A DNA stretch of 64,000 nucleotides. Source: Tubulanus polymorphus (Eukaryota; Nemertea; Palaeonemertea; Tubulaniformes; Tubulanidae). Where the stretch lies: the NCBI RefSeq assembly GCF_964204645.1, contig NC_134026.1, forward strand, positions 2,108,001-2,172,000, written 5' to 3'. Position 1 is the stretch's first letter; every line of letters begins with the position of its first letter. The position numbers and the translations under genes were made by a program. Below the pieces are notes generated by a model. The model did no database searches. It was given only the letters and a program-made list of their open reading frames with translations, and was not told the origin of the DNA. This document shows, piece after piece, positions 48,903-60,729 of this stretch.

Positions 48903-51900
48903 ATGCGCGGAATATTGCTGTGCGGTCTAATCGGACTGCTTACTGTTCCCAGTTTCTGGGTATTTGGAGAATATCGTGATGAACGTAATAATCAAGTGAA
49001 CGCTGGGCAAAAGGTAAAACCTACAGCGAGAAAACGTTACTTTATACATACTCAACATTTTCCCGATGATTCATGTCTCCTGGGGATGTTTTTTCGTTCT
49101 ACAGATTTGTTTTTCACCAACTTCCCCACACTTATGAGTAAAATTTATTCCCCTCACAAAATGAAACCGATACTAATTTAACAGGTATTTCAATTTTATT
49201 CGATTTATGAAATGATTCAATGTATAAAGTGATGGAAGATATCGTTCTAGGTGAGAACGGTTGATGACGAAGGTTTCAGCGAGGAACAACAGAAGTCGGC
49301 TAGTCATATGTTCACAAATGGAATCGAAATCAACAATGAAGAGTCAGCGATTGTAAGTAAGGCTGAGGTGAGTCTTATGAGCGAACTACATGTATTTACT
49401 TCATAATTTGCTTGGACACTTATAGGATATGTTTGATCATCGAGGAGATCGCGATGAAGCCGTTGAAGATATCATCGTTCAATTGGAAAATCATGTGATG
49501 AAACAGAATGGAAAACTCACCGATGAAGAACAGAAGAAAATCATCGATACAGCATTGGGTGTCGTTGACGGAAAAATAACAGTAGGTTTTGTAAAAAGTA
49601 GACAATTTATATTTTTGTTTATCTCTTCAAGACTAATTATTTCATACACTCTATTAAATAAAAGGGAACATAAGGTGCATATGTTAATGTCTAATCAAGA
49701 AATATCAATGAATGTTGTTTAATAGAATTAATGTTGCATTTATTTTTGTTTCATGATAGATTGATGAAGCATTTGAGAAAATCAAGGTTCCGATGAGAAT
49801 AACTCGTAGGACGGTTTCAGCTAACGAGCATAGCAGAGCGAAACGAAAGATTCTCAAAAACAAAAACGATTTATGGGAGAAAGGAATTGTTCCTTATCGC
49901 TGGCATTTAGATCCAAGATACAAATCGAGTAAGTTCCAAAAATCGAAATCTTTTTTTTTCAATTTTCGAACAACAATGTGTGTATCGATCCGCTAGTTCT
50001 ATAAATTCGAGTAAATTACAGGCAACGGCACGAGGGAAAATTGTTTAAGAGTGATGCAATACTACGCGCGCATTTCGTGTCTGACTTTTCCTAAATATGA
50101 CAAACAGTTACAAGCAAAATATGACCTCAGAAAAGATGGTTCTTTGTTGATTGGCGATTACGGAGGAGGGTAAGAATGAAATATATACCGATAATAGCAG
50201 TAATACAAAAAGTAGGAAATGACTCGAATGTCTCTTGTTTCCAGAGCGTGTTACTCCTATGTTGGAAAACATAACAATCCTAACGGCCAGCAAATTTCAT
50301 CTTGCGTGAGTTGAAAGTTTAACTATAAGATTTATTTGACATGTATCTTAATTATCATATTCCATCGAATTTATGCCGATGTTTGTATAAAACCTATACG
50401 TTCAATGAAATATCGGTGATCAGTGATATTTCTATACTTAAAGGCTTTCACACACGAATTAGGACATGCCTTAGGACTCCATCATGAACACCAACGAGCT
50501 GACCGCGATGGTTACTTGAATATATACCCCGATAACGCCTCGCCGAGTAAGCAATGTTTTAATTTAACTCACTGTTATCGAAATAAGTTCGGAAAAAATA
50601 TTTAGCGGTTGAGGTTTAATGATGTCTTGCCCAAAATGTCAGGAAATAATGCTCAATCTTTTTTCTTATAATCCAGAATATCGTGGTACTACTGGGTTGA
50701 TAAGTGCAACTGGTTATGACTACAGTGTCCCATATGACTATTCATCAGTCATGCATTACGGTCTAACGGTAACCATTGTTCATAATGTATCGTTTATGTA
50801 CATTTCTATATTGCATTTCAATAGTATTTATGTGATTTCACGTATAACCTATCACTTCGATATAACAAAATTCGATGTTACGAAATTTCTCAGGACGCTT
50901 CATCTCAAAGTGATCAAAATCTTGTTTGAAATTGTATCGAAAGAGGCTATGTAACTATTATAATTGATGAATTGATGATATTCCTGAATGACGTTTCAGA
51001 CATTTTCAAGAAATGGTAGACTTGTTTATGACGTAAAAGATAAATCGGAGAGGTTTCTAATGGGAAGCCGTGGACTCAGTTTCTATGACATCATGACACT
51101 GAATAAAGGTTACGAATGCACAGGTATAAGGAAAGCCATTTAGTACTAAACGAATTTGTTCTGTAGCACACACTCGATTCACGCACTCTAATTTCTGATT
51201 TCAGCTTTGAAATGTCCGGGCAAAAAATTTGATTGTCAGAACGGCGGTTTCCCGGCATTCATTGATCAGAAATGCCAGTGCTATTGCCCTCCTGGACTAG
51301 GTGGTGAGAAGTGCGAAAAAACTTTCAAGCCTGGTAAGGAAATGTATGAAATGTATGAATCTAATGTCTCAAATGTCCTGGACATAATTGCACATGACCT
51401 ACATTTCAGCGGCCGCATCCTCGTGGCCCGGGGGCAGTTACGGTTTTCTCATGCCTTCAAGTGGATGTCCCACAAATGGGAATTTCCATCAAGGAACCAG
51501 GGAACACACAACCCCTACAGCGAGTCGAATCTACGATAAGCCCATTTCATTTTCCACGAACCTGATAAACGGTAAAAAAGTGAAAGAACACTTTTGTATG
51601 ATGAAGAATCAACCTGATAATGGAAATACGTGGCCAAGAGGGAAATATTGTCTATATAAATTAGGAACTTGTCCAGAAGGTAAACATTGAAATCTAGTTT
51701 GTGAGAATTTATGTATTCCTGTATTCAGTTGAAATTTGTATTTGTATTTGAAGGTTTTCTCGTTGGTTCGTTGACGTTTGACGACGTGGATGTGGACAAC
51801 AATACGAAATCGGGCGTATTACCGGACGGTGATTACAATCAGGGAACTAAAATCGAATATTGCTGCCGTAATGATGGAGATCAAAATACAGTCATACATT

Positions 51901-54900
51901 TACCCACTGATAAACCAATAGTCTTGCTACCGTTTGTCGACGGAACCTGTCAGAAAATTGAAGGTAATTGAACTGGTTACTATTTACCTATTTCCAATAA
52001 TTTTCTTTTCGAATTTGACAATCGAAATTTGATAATGAATTCGATTATTCAGAATACTTCTAAAAAGTCTGATTTTTTAATTCTCTGTTTTAGGCATGCA
52101 CTCGCAAATCTCTAAAATCGATTACAAAACGAATTCTCCGAGCGGTAAATTAAGAGTGTCGGGGCTGCATCCATTCTTCTGGCAATATAACAACGGTTTC
52201 CATGAAGAATTCTGCTATTACGCTCCTATCAAATACGGTATGTAACAGTATTCTGTATCATCATCTATCTACATCAGAAAGAAGCCACTATGATAATCAT
52301 ATCCCTTTGATTTCTTTCTCTAGATTGTGGCGGGGTCATTGAATTATCGCAGAAGACAAAAACGTTCGAAATTACGAGTCCCAATTTCCCAAATAAGTAT
52401 GATGCCAACAGGGAATGTATTTGGCTCATAAAGGTAAACAATGATTGTTATGAATTGTAAGCGTTGACTTTAACAACAGTTTTCGTTTTAAACGTATTTC
52501 AAATGCGTGATACTAATTATGATACATCGAGTAAATCGATATTTCCAGTCACCTAAAGATTCCGTGATACAATTTACTCTGGAAGAAATGGACATAGTTA
52601 AAGGACGATGGTCTTGCAATGATGATTATTTAGAAATCAGAAAGCATCTTATTGGACAATATGGACAACGGTATTTTCAAATGTTGAAGCATATAAACAT
52701 TAATGAAACAGCTCTTATACTTTTATCATTTTTTCATTTTCAGTTATTGCGGCAATTTCACGAACTACAACCGAACTTACACATCTAAGTACAATAGCAT
52801 GATACTTGAATTTAAAACAAATTTTGACACTTTCGGCAAAGGATTCAGAGGTCGAGTAAGAATGATATCAGGTAAGATCTTGCTGTACAAAGAGCACCAA
52901 AACCATTTGTTTGTTTAAATTCAGAATGCCATGAAATAACTATTCATATGTCATATCTTTGAATCCTGATTTCATGTTCATTTTCGGCATTATCTTCTCC
53001 TTGCTTGCAGAAACAGATTTTTGTTACAATCCTAAAACTGATGGAATGAATTATCGCGGCATCACGAATTACACACAGTCTTACGTGCCATGTTTACCAT
53101 GGGAAGAAGTAACTCACTGTAAATACCACGCTTTTACTAAAGAGTAAGTTAACCATTACCAGTATATTCAGTCCAGGTTCCTGCAGCTTTTGGGAAGCCG
53201 TTCCTCAATAAAAGCTTTTGACAATTTCATTATTATAGCGCTGTATATCAAGGATTATCCGGTGATCATAATTACTGTCGTAATCCTGATGGAATGTCGA
53301 GACCGTGGTGTTACACAGAAAAAGACGACTGTAAACAAGATAATTGTGATGTCTGTCTCTTCGGTAAGCTCCATTATCAGCGACCACGAACATAATTACT
53401 GGTTACTACATGTCAACGGACAGCATTAATCTTCTAATTCGAATGTGTTAAGTGCATTTTTGTGGTGGTAATCTTACAGATAACTGTCACGACATATTCG
53501 ATGATTGCAAGGAAGAACTGCAGAATGACCCGAATTACTGTCAGAATGAGAAATCGGCATTCATCGGTTGTCACAAAAGCTGTGGATTCTGTAAGCGATC
53601 TAGACGAGGTTAGGAGATTCAAATTGTTTAAGTGATGGAAGTGTCACTTAAATTCTCAAATTCCCAAATAGTTAGGAAAGCTGTTTTCATCTGAATTACA
53701 AAGATAAAAGGGGATATTTTTCAGCCATAAGCGAAAAGAAATGTCTTCACCCGAAAACGAAAGAAGCGATCGTATTGACAGCGGCAAAAGAGTCGTACAA
53801 TATCGGTGAGACAATCGAGTATAAATGTATGTATGGACACGGTAGATTTGAGAGAACGTGTATGAGTGATGGAAGCTGGGGTGGTGTTGATAATATATGC
53901 CACGGTTGTATGCCTGGATATAAAGAACACGACGGCAACTGCTACCGATTGTTTGCCGAGCAACAAATATATCAGATCGCTCAGAACAAATGCCAAGAAA
54001 TCGGATATCATACGCTTTGGCTAGAGACAGAATCTGAAAGAGATTTCATCGTCAAAACATTGTAAGTCCATCGGCATCGCTAAATCCCCTGATTCAGATT
54101 ACTATTTTTTTCACGTTATATTATTGATATTCTATTGGATAGCTTTTCGAGACGAATCAAAGACATCGGTCTCGGGGTGCGTCGTTCGGAGAAACAATTC
54201 CATAAATGGTTGACGAACAGCGGTAACTGTGAAGGTTATACGTCTTGGGTTCCTGGACAACCGAAAAACGATAAAAATTGTTCCTTGTTACGAAACGACG
54301 GAAACATGATCGGGGAATTTTGTGATTCTCCAAAACCCTATATTTGCAAAGGGAAAAAGCCAGGTGACACACGACTCAACACAAAGTTCGGCAATAAAAT
54401 TTTTTATTCTTTTCGTTATGTTACTATATTTGGTTATCATATTTCGATTGATTTGCAGTAACGGCCGATTGCGTAGATCGTTTGGCAAGTTGTCGAAATT
54501 TGTTACATCGTCATCCACTAATTTGCGAACAAAACCGAGAGTTCGTCACCAGTTTTTGTCAATATTCGTGTGGAATGTGCAGTAAGAAAACATTCCTACA
54601 AAATTTACAACGTTTTAGTTGAAAATTTATGCAATCTTTAACACATGGAATTTTTCTAATATCTGTTGCCAGTTATAACAGTTGGCAAATCAAAAAGGAA
54701 TGAGATCAGCGTCATGCTTTATTTCATCTCTTTTTTATTTCATATCAAGATAAAAGAAATCCAGATTTCTGCAAAACTAATCAGCGGGGTAAATGGTATC
54801 CCGGACACATAAACCAGACTAAATCTGGTAAACCGTGCCAAAGATGGGATTCTCAAACACCACAGAAACATACAAGAAATAACCCTCGCAATTTTCCCGA

Positions 54901-57900
54901 GGCGACTCTGGCGGAGGCGGCTAATTATTGTAGGAATCCTGACAATGAACCGGGTGGTCCTTGGTGTTATATAAATCTTCCAAATCAGAAGAAAAATTGG
55001 GAGTACTGTGATATTCCTCAATGTGGTAAGGGAAAATGATATTCGTTACCTGTAGTGTATAATGGCCGCTTAATAGAATGTCGCATGCTTTCTATAAATG
55101 ATTGCAAGAGATTATTTCAGCTGCTGTCTGTTTTAATGTTCCTAGTCATTGCTTATCTCTTATTGCCAGTTCACTCTCACAAGTCCTCACCAGTCATCCA
55201 TGCATCTTTTGTACAAGATCATTATTCGTGGGCGACCTTTTACTTTGATCAATAACGATTCCAACGTATCTATCATATCTAGAGAAGTTTGATTTTTGTA
55301 TTATTTCCTAGGCAAAAAGGGACAGTGCAAAACTCCTACTGCAATTGCGAACGGTTTTATCGAGAAATACGTATCTCCAAACAGCAACCAAACGATCAAC
55401 GTAACAGGCGATCACGTTTCAACTGCTGGTGATTACGTGCACTTCAAATGTAACCCTGGGTTCGAGTCCGTATCTGGTAATCTAGTTAGATTGTGTTTAC
55501 AGTCTGGTGACTGGTCGGGATCGGAATCAGTATGTTCTAGTAAGTAGGAGAATGATCTAAATTTCTTAATGAGCCGAAGAGCTCAAAACTTATACAAGTA
55601 GATCATTTATCATATCATATCATATCATATCATATCATATCATATCGTTCTTCATGCTTTTTCAGATTCATCATTGCTTACGCGTAATATCGGTGAAAGA
55701 TTGAGACCGAGACGAAGAAGGGACAAACATCGCGATATCGTTATCGATGACAACCTGAAAATTCCGATTGATGGTGAAATTTTGGAATGGCGAATTTACA
55801 GCGTTTCGAAGAGCACGATGTATTTACAAGTTTGGGAAACCGTCAGCAAAGACAAATTCAAACTTGTCGGTCAAAATAAAATCGAGACAAGGCTTCATCG
55901 AAGTATGACATTTAGAATACCAGAAGAGCAAAGGATTCATGTGAAAAAAGGTTATTTTGTGGGAATGTACTTTAGCGATAGAAATCCACCTATTCCTCAC
56001 ACAACCTGCGCGCATCAAGCGCTTCTTCCTTATAACGATACCATTTACTCGACAACCGCTAGAAAACCTGGACCAATCACCATCGAGGATGAGTACGAAT
56101 TTACAAGTAGCATGAACGATTGTAGAAACTATTCAATACAAGCGACCGTAGCTCCGAGTAAGTCATTCAAAAATTGAAATTTATTCAAACACCGAAATAC
56201 AGTTCAAGATGAATATTTCTACGAATAATTTTCAGAGGTTCTTAAAGACTCTTGCGACGCTTTAGTGGTGTCTCCAATGAGAATTATTGGTAATACCTCC
56301 ACTATAGCAGTAAGAGGTGACGTATTGACGTTTAGATGTGAATTCCCATATTACCTCAAAGGGGCCGGTGAAAGACGATGTTTAATGGGAGGCAGATACG
56401 ATAAACCAATGCCTACGTGTATATGTAAGTTGCCTGTGGTCCAATTAAATATTTAGTGATACTTTGAATTCTTCGGGAATGTCTTTTTGCTATCAATTCC
56501 TTGGCGTTTTAGACAAGAGCCCCTGCCCGAAAAACTGGACATTTATAGATGGCTCCTGCTTCATACAACTTCCTGGAAGGACAAACTACTCACAAGCGTC
56601 GAAGTCATGCTCATCGCACGGAGACGATGTATTTTTAGCTTCTATAACCCAAGCTAGACAAAATCTCATGTCAAAATACGTGAACAGTTGGGTTTCACGA
56701 GTGGCTGGTAAGCATAGTGAATTGATTATGATATTTGTGTCAAGCGATATATTTGTGTTTAATAGCAAAACGTAAATTTACAAATCTTTATCTCAGGATT
56801 AGTTCAGCAGCCTGTTTTATGTAAGAAAGACAAACGAGGACGTGGGTACGCGGGTCGAGTTAGTACAGACAAATCTGGTAACACCTGCCAAAGATGGGAT
56901 ACTCAGAAACCACAGTGGCATAGTCTCACTAATCACAACAGATTCCCTGGGCATCCAGCATCGCTCAAAGAAACTGAGAATTTCTGCAGGAATGTAGACG
57001 GTGAACCGCGGGGTCCTTGGTGCTACCTGGCTGATAAATCAAAAGGTCGCTGGGCTTATTGTGATATACCGTTGTGTGGTAAGGAAACTTGATGATATTA
57101 TACTTATTCAGTTCGACGGATAAGAATCTGGAATAGTTATTGAATAACGAACATTTATTTGATTACAGGAAAAAGCAGCAATGTAAGCACTTGTATGTCT
57201 ACTGGGACGAACATGGCTGCTCAATTAGAAGATTGCCAGCGTTTGCTTTACCCCCTTTGTGAAAGAAAAGCAGGTACGTATTGCAACTTTCGAAATACTT
57301 CCAATCGATTTATCACTTCAGACCATTTCTTGTTAAATCGCTCTCAATCCCATATTTTCAGTTTGTCCCATCGATTTTGTACAGTATAAAGACCGCTGTT
57401 TCCTGTGGAGTCGCGAGGAACGTACCTGGCAAGAAGCTGAAGATGAGTGTAATAGATGGGACGGACATCTAGCCACTGTACCAGATGACGTAACACGCCT
57501 CTTCCTAGAAGACTACATGTATGTATAAGATGAATACGATGATTTGATATAACGTGACTTTGTAAAAATAACGTATCATATTCACACAGGAAAACGGATC
57601 GATGGAGTTCATGGATCGGTCTGAATGATAAAGAAACAGAAAACCAATTCAAATGGATCGGGAACGGACAGTCTGCGACATATACTAATTGGGGAAATGT
57701 CTGGGGGCGTCAAAAACCCTCAGGATCACGCTCTTCAAATTGTGTATTCATGATGTGGGGCAAAGGACTTTATTACAAATGGGTTGATGATCCCTGTCAA
57801 AATAAGCACAGATATGTCTGTCAAACTGGTGTTTTATTCAAGCGTAAGATTTTCTTAATCTGTAAATGTAGATAGAATACGTGATAGTTTCAAATAACCT

Positions 57901-59699
57901 CCTATTAGATATGGCAATAGTAGTGATTCTCACTTTCTTTATGAAGTATTATCTTTCATTCGTTTACGGCTTCATTTTAGCTGAATTCAAAGATTCCTGT
58001 TCACTCCCTTATGTTCATTTCAACACGACTTTGGCAACGACACCGAAAGCTGAATTTAATGTTGGAGAAACAGTGAATTATGTATGTTCCGATGGATATC
58101 AACTCGTTTCCAAACAAGGATTAAACCGCACGTGTTTGGGCAAAAACGTTTGGACGAAGACTGCTCCAAAATGCATCTGTGAGTTGAAAAGTTTATTCTT
58201 ATTTCATAATAGCTCAGAATGTGTTTTGAATTCATTAAATGTATTTCTTTTAGATTCCACTGATATCTATGATGAATATGGGTCGTTAGGAAACACAAGA
58301 GAACAAGATGGCGGAAAATGGGTTCATATGTTTTCGGTGAACCAATATGCAATCAAACACAAGTCTAAGATTACCCAGTGGAGTTTCCAGAGCAAAGTAA
58401 ACACAACGATCTACCTTCAAGTTTGGCGAGCTGATCCTAGGAATGATAAAGCGTACGTGCTGATTGGCCAGAATAAACTTGACGTCACGGCGGGCATGAA
58501 CACGTTCGACGTGGCCCCTGAAGATCAGATAGTGGCTCTACCTGGTGATCGTATAGCTCAGTTTGCTTACAAACAGGCTGCGGTCAGATACATGCCATGT
58601 TGGAGCGGACACGACTATCTAGTTACTCGTTATACGGAGGAAAAAATGAATGTCGGAATCGAATTGAAATATTCGAAAGGGACCTGGTATACTTGCCGTC
58701 AATACCGTCTGAAGTTTCTGGCAATGAGACAACCGCTTGATAGAATTGAAAAGGGTTGGTATCTTAACTTTGATAAACTGATTCAATTAATAGCATAGGT
58801 TATGAAATAGATTGTTTAAGTGGCTAAAGAGTATTGTTTTATCGTACGTACGTTTCACAGTCGTGCTCGGAAATTTTACGAAATTGTGTAGAACTCCAAC
58901 GATTCACGAATCGACATCACTGACCCCGATGAAAGACATATACTCGGCTAACAGCAATGTGTCATATTCGTGTAACAGTCCTGATGCTCAAATTGCTTCT
59001 GGAAGCAACCTTAGAACATGTATGGGAAGTGACCTGTGGACGTCGCAGTCTCCGATATGCAAATGTAAGTAATAACTTATTCGCGTTTCTTACCCGAAAT
59101 GTCCTACTAGTTTGATAATGAGCGCGATACTACTTTTCTTACTAAAAAAAACTTCAATACCAAGTGCTTTAATCTGCTTTCGTTTACGGCTCCGATTTTT
59201 ACTTTTAGTCACCAATGATATCGTTGATGTGTATGGCATCAGTCAACAAGCAAATATGTATGACGGCTCCGGTTGGATCCATATCTTCAATCCGGATGTA
59301 TACACTATCAAACACAAGTCGAGAATCTCGCAATGGAGGTTTTATAGCCGAAAAGACACCGAAGTATTCCTGCAAGTTTGGCGACCCGATCCTCAAGAAC
59401 CGAAGAAATTTACTTTAATCGGCCAGAACAAACTGTCAGGCATAAAAGCGGGAGAGAATACATTTAACGTGACAAAAGCTGATCAGATATTGGCGCTACC
59501 CGGAGATCGTATCGGGCAATACTCAATCAACCATCCAGGAGCTGTTGTTTGGCAACCATGTGGTGGTGGTAATAATTACCTCGTGTTGTCTAACAGGGCC
59601 CTATCTATACCTATATCGTTCGAGGGAAAATTTGTGTTTGGTGGCTGGTATAGTTGTCGTCGTTTCCTTGTCAAGGTTACTGCCAACAGGGTACCGTGA
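48903..59699 (+). CDS. Secreted astacin-ApeC-CUB-kringle-ShKT-sushi-CTLD mosaic protease, 35 exons
   Basis: Exons: 48903-49013, 49251-49367, 49426-49581, 49760-49928, 50022-50169, 50245-50305, 50444-50546, 50677-50768, 51000-51123, 51205-51333, 51410-51679, 51754-51963, 52094-52237, 52324-52433, 52549-52670, 52744-52871, 53011-53143, 53239-53363, 53480-53608, 53725-54061, 54143-54363, 54459-54581, 54750-55025, 55312-55539, 55666-56157, 56236-56424, 56513-56707, 56797-57078, 57169-57273, 57362-57518, 57590-57843, 57981-58178, 58254-58754, 58861-59064, 59209-59699. All phases fit; 2277 residues. Signal 1-22; propeptide to a RAKR furin site (154-157); astacin 159-360 with [12 protein letters not shown] (258-269) and Met-turn SVMHY (312-316); EGF 364-400; ApeC 411-611; CUB 613-731; kringles 735-815, 1095-1179 and 1555-1641; ShKT 819-857 and 1050-1087; sushi 866-903, 1183-1255, 1424-1481, 1817-1878 and 2054-2113; CTLDs 904-1042, 1487-1676 (split) and 1678-1810; module X 1257-1419, 1881-2046 and 2115-2277. 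Most module borders are phase 1. No membrane anchor. The exon 33 donor (GTTGGT) is weak; without it the protein ends at 58798 (2060 residues). Confidence 0.88.
51410..52237 (+). other. ApeC (apextrin C-terminal) module, exons 11-13
   Basis: Landmarks in order: WPGGSYGF and GCP near the start, [51 protein letters not shown]-type [15 protein letters not shown] and a final FCYY. The paired CC and flanking cysteines match the eight-cysteine ApeC pattern. ApeC proteins are reported in invertebrates as secreted or intracellular microbe-binding factors, with peptidoglycan binding shown in amphioxus. The DDED-type acidic patch reads DDVDVDNN here. Confidence 0.8.
55611..55645 (+). repeat. (CATAT)7 microsatellite in intron 24 of the mosaic gene
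   Basis: Seven perfect CATAT units about 20 bases before the acceptor of the exon encoding X1. Length variation here could affect splicing. Confidence 0.95.
55666..56157 (+). other. Module X, copy 1 (single phase 1-1 exon)
   Basis: 164 residues following a sushi exon. Shares ILEW, YLQVWE, LVGQNK and a C-terminal DCRNY-type strand with copies 2 and 3, but is the most diverged: its loop after LVGQNK is shorter and the LPGDRI block reads VKKGYF. An Arg-rich segment ([10 protein letters not shown]) near the start may be a cleavage site. Alternating hydrophobic strands suggest a beta-sandwich. Confidence 0.7.
56513..57273 (+). other. C-type lectin domain interrupted by a kringle (exons 27-29)
   Basis: Exon 27 encodes the N-terminal half of a CTLD (CPKNW, DGSCF, A-x3-C, through SWVSRVAG). 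Exon 28 encodes a complete kringle ([24 protein letters not shown]). Exon 29 encodes the C-terminal CTLD end (C-x15-C-x6-C, LLYPLCER). All three exons are phase 1-1. The kringle replaces the CTLD long-loop region. Confidence 0.7.
58254..58754 (+). other. Module X, copy 2 (single exon)
   Basis: 167 residues after a sushi exon. Motifs [34 protein letters not shown] and YTCRQY align one-for-one with copy 3. Its 3' splice donor is weak, and read-through gives a stop at 58798. Confidence 0.75.
59209..59699 (+). other. Module X, copy 3 (terminal exon)
   Basis: 162 residues after a sushi exon, ending the protein. Motifs [34 protein letters not shown] and YSCRRF. Closest to copy 2. Confidence 0.78.
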
Positions 59700-59703
59700 A
59701 AAC

Positions 59704-59709
59704 AATAAA
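59704..59709 (+). terminator. Poly(A) signal AATAAA of the mosaic gene
   Basis: Begins five bases after the stop codon, implying a very short 3' UTR. Confidence 0.5.
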
Positions 59710-59854
59710 ATGGTCTTCTCAAATACACATACCTTTTAGTTAGTATTCCTTCTCTAAGTGTTTTAGTAGTTCGATTTTAGAGTCTTTGGTCAGATACTTT
59801 CTTTGGGGTACAAAAAGAAACTAGAAACTACGATCATAAAATAGAATATACATA

Positions 59855-59860
59855 TTTATT
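59855..59860 (-). terminator. Poly(A) signal AATAAA of the three-ShKT gene
   Basis: Minus-strand hexamer about 185 bases beyond the stop. The two converging genes are separated by less than 160 bases between their poly(A) signals. Confidence 0.45.
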
Positions 59861-60042
59861 TTTTCTTGACAGTGATTTGTAGCTCTGTGCTGTATACACT
59901 GCTTGGTCAACGAGTAACAATTATTTGCTATCAGATTAGTGCTATTAACTACCACCACTTGTAGTTGTTGTGCGTTTACGAAATATTACAAAACTTTTTT
60001 TAAGTACATAAGTCGATTTTGTCGTCATGGATGTCGTTAATT

Positions 60043-60729
60043 TTATGATTCGATTACAAGAGTTGACAGCGAGGGACTGAAATGTTGACACAAACCACAT
60101 GAGACTGGACAACTACGTAACATAGATTTATCATTTTCGCATTTCTTGTCCGGCCCTTTCGCCCATTGTTCACAGAGAATATCCTGGTCTCTACAATTAG
60201 CTGTAAATAAAGAATGTATTATTCAGAAAGAAAACAGGAGTTGGTGAAGTTCAGTTTGAAGAGGTGGAAATGGAGAAAAAACCAAACTTACAGCGTTTGC
60301 ATAAGCCACATGCCAGTTTGCATTCTTTTAACATATAAACAGGGCTGCTCTTACAAAGTCCATGCGCCGCCCAAGACGCACAATTTCCATTTGTATCCAC
60401 ACAATCTGTAGAAGAAACATATATGATTTCAATAAATACCAGACGACGTAAACATCGTTTTAAAGAGATACAAAAATGCAAGATGATCTCTAGGTGATCT
60501 AATTTTGATTATAAATCTTACATATTCGTTCGTCAGTGTTGCCTTGATCTGATTCGTCCAACTTGCCGCAGCTGCCACATCCTTTCTGACAATTATACAT
60601 CATCCATTCTGGATTTTTTTCACACTCTCCAATACGAGCCCATTCCGAACACAGACGATCTTTACCGTACGAGTTTATACATCCTAAAATCATACAAAAA
60701 ACGATGATTATTATCAACTTATCGCACAT
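60043..60729 (-). CDS. Secreted protein with three tandem ShKT modules, three exons
   Basis: Exons (minus) 60729-60522, 60405-60292 and 60200-60043 join in phase 1 twice to give 159 residues. The start is an ATG opening a strong signal peptide (KLIIIIVFCMILGC). Each exon carries one ShKT module with the pattern C-x(5-9)-C-x2-W-A-x2-G-x-C-x(6-9)-M-x3-C-x3-C-x2-C. The first C in module 1 is at the edge of the signal peptide, so its pairing is uncertain. The terminal exon adds a short Ser/Leu tail. ShKT domains occur in channel-blocking peptides but also widely as neutral extracellular modules beside astacins. A toxin role is not implied by the sequence. The gene converges on the mosaic gene, which also contains ShKT. 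Confidence 0.85.
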
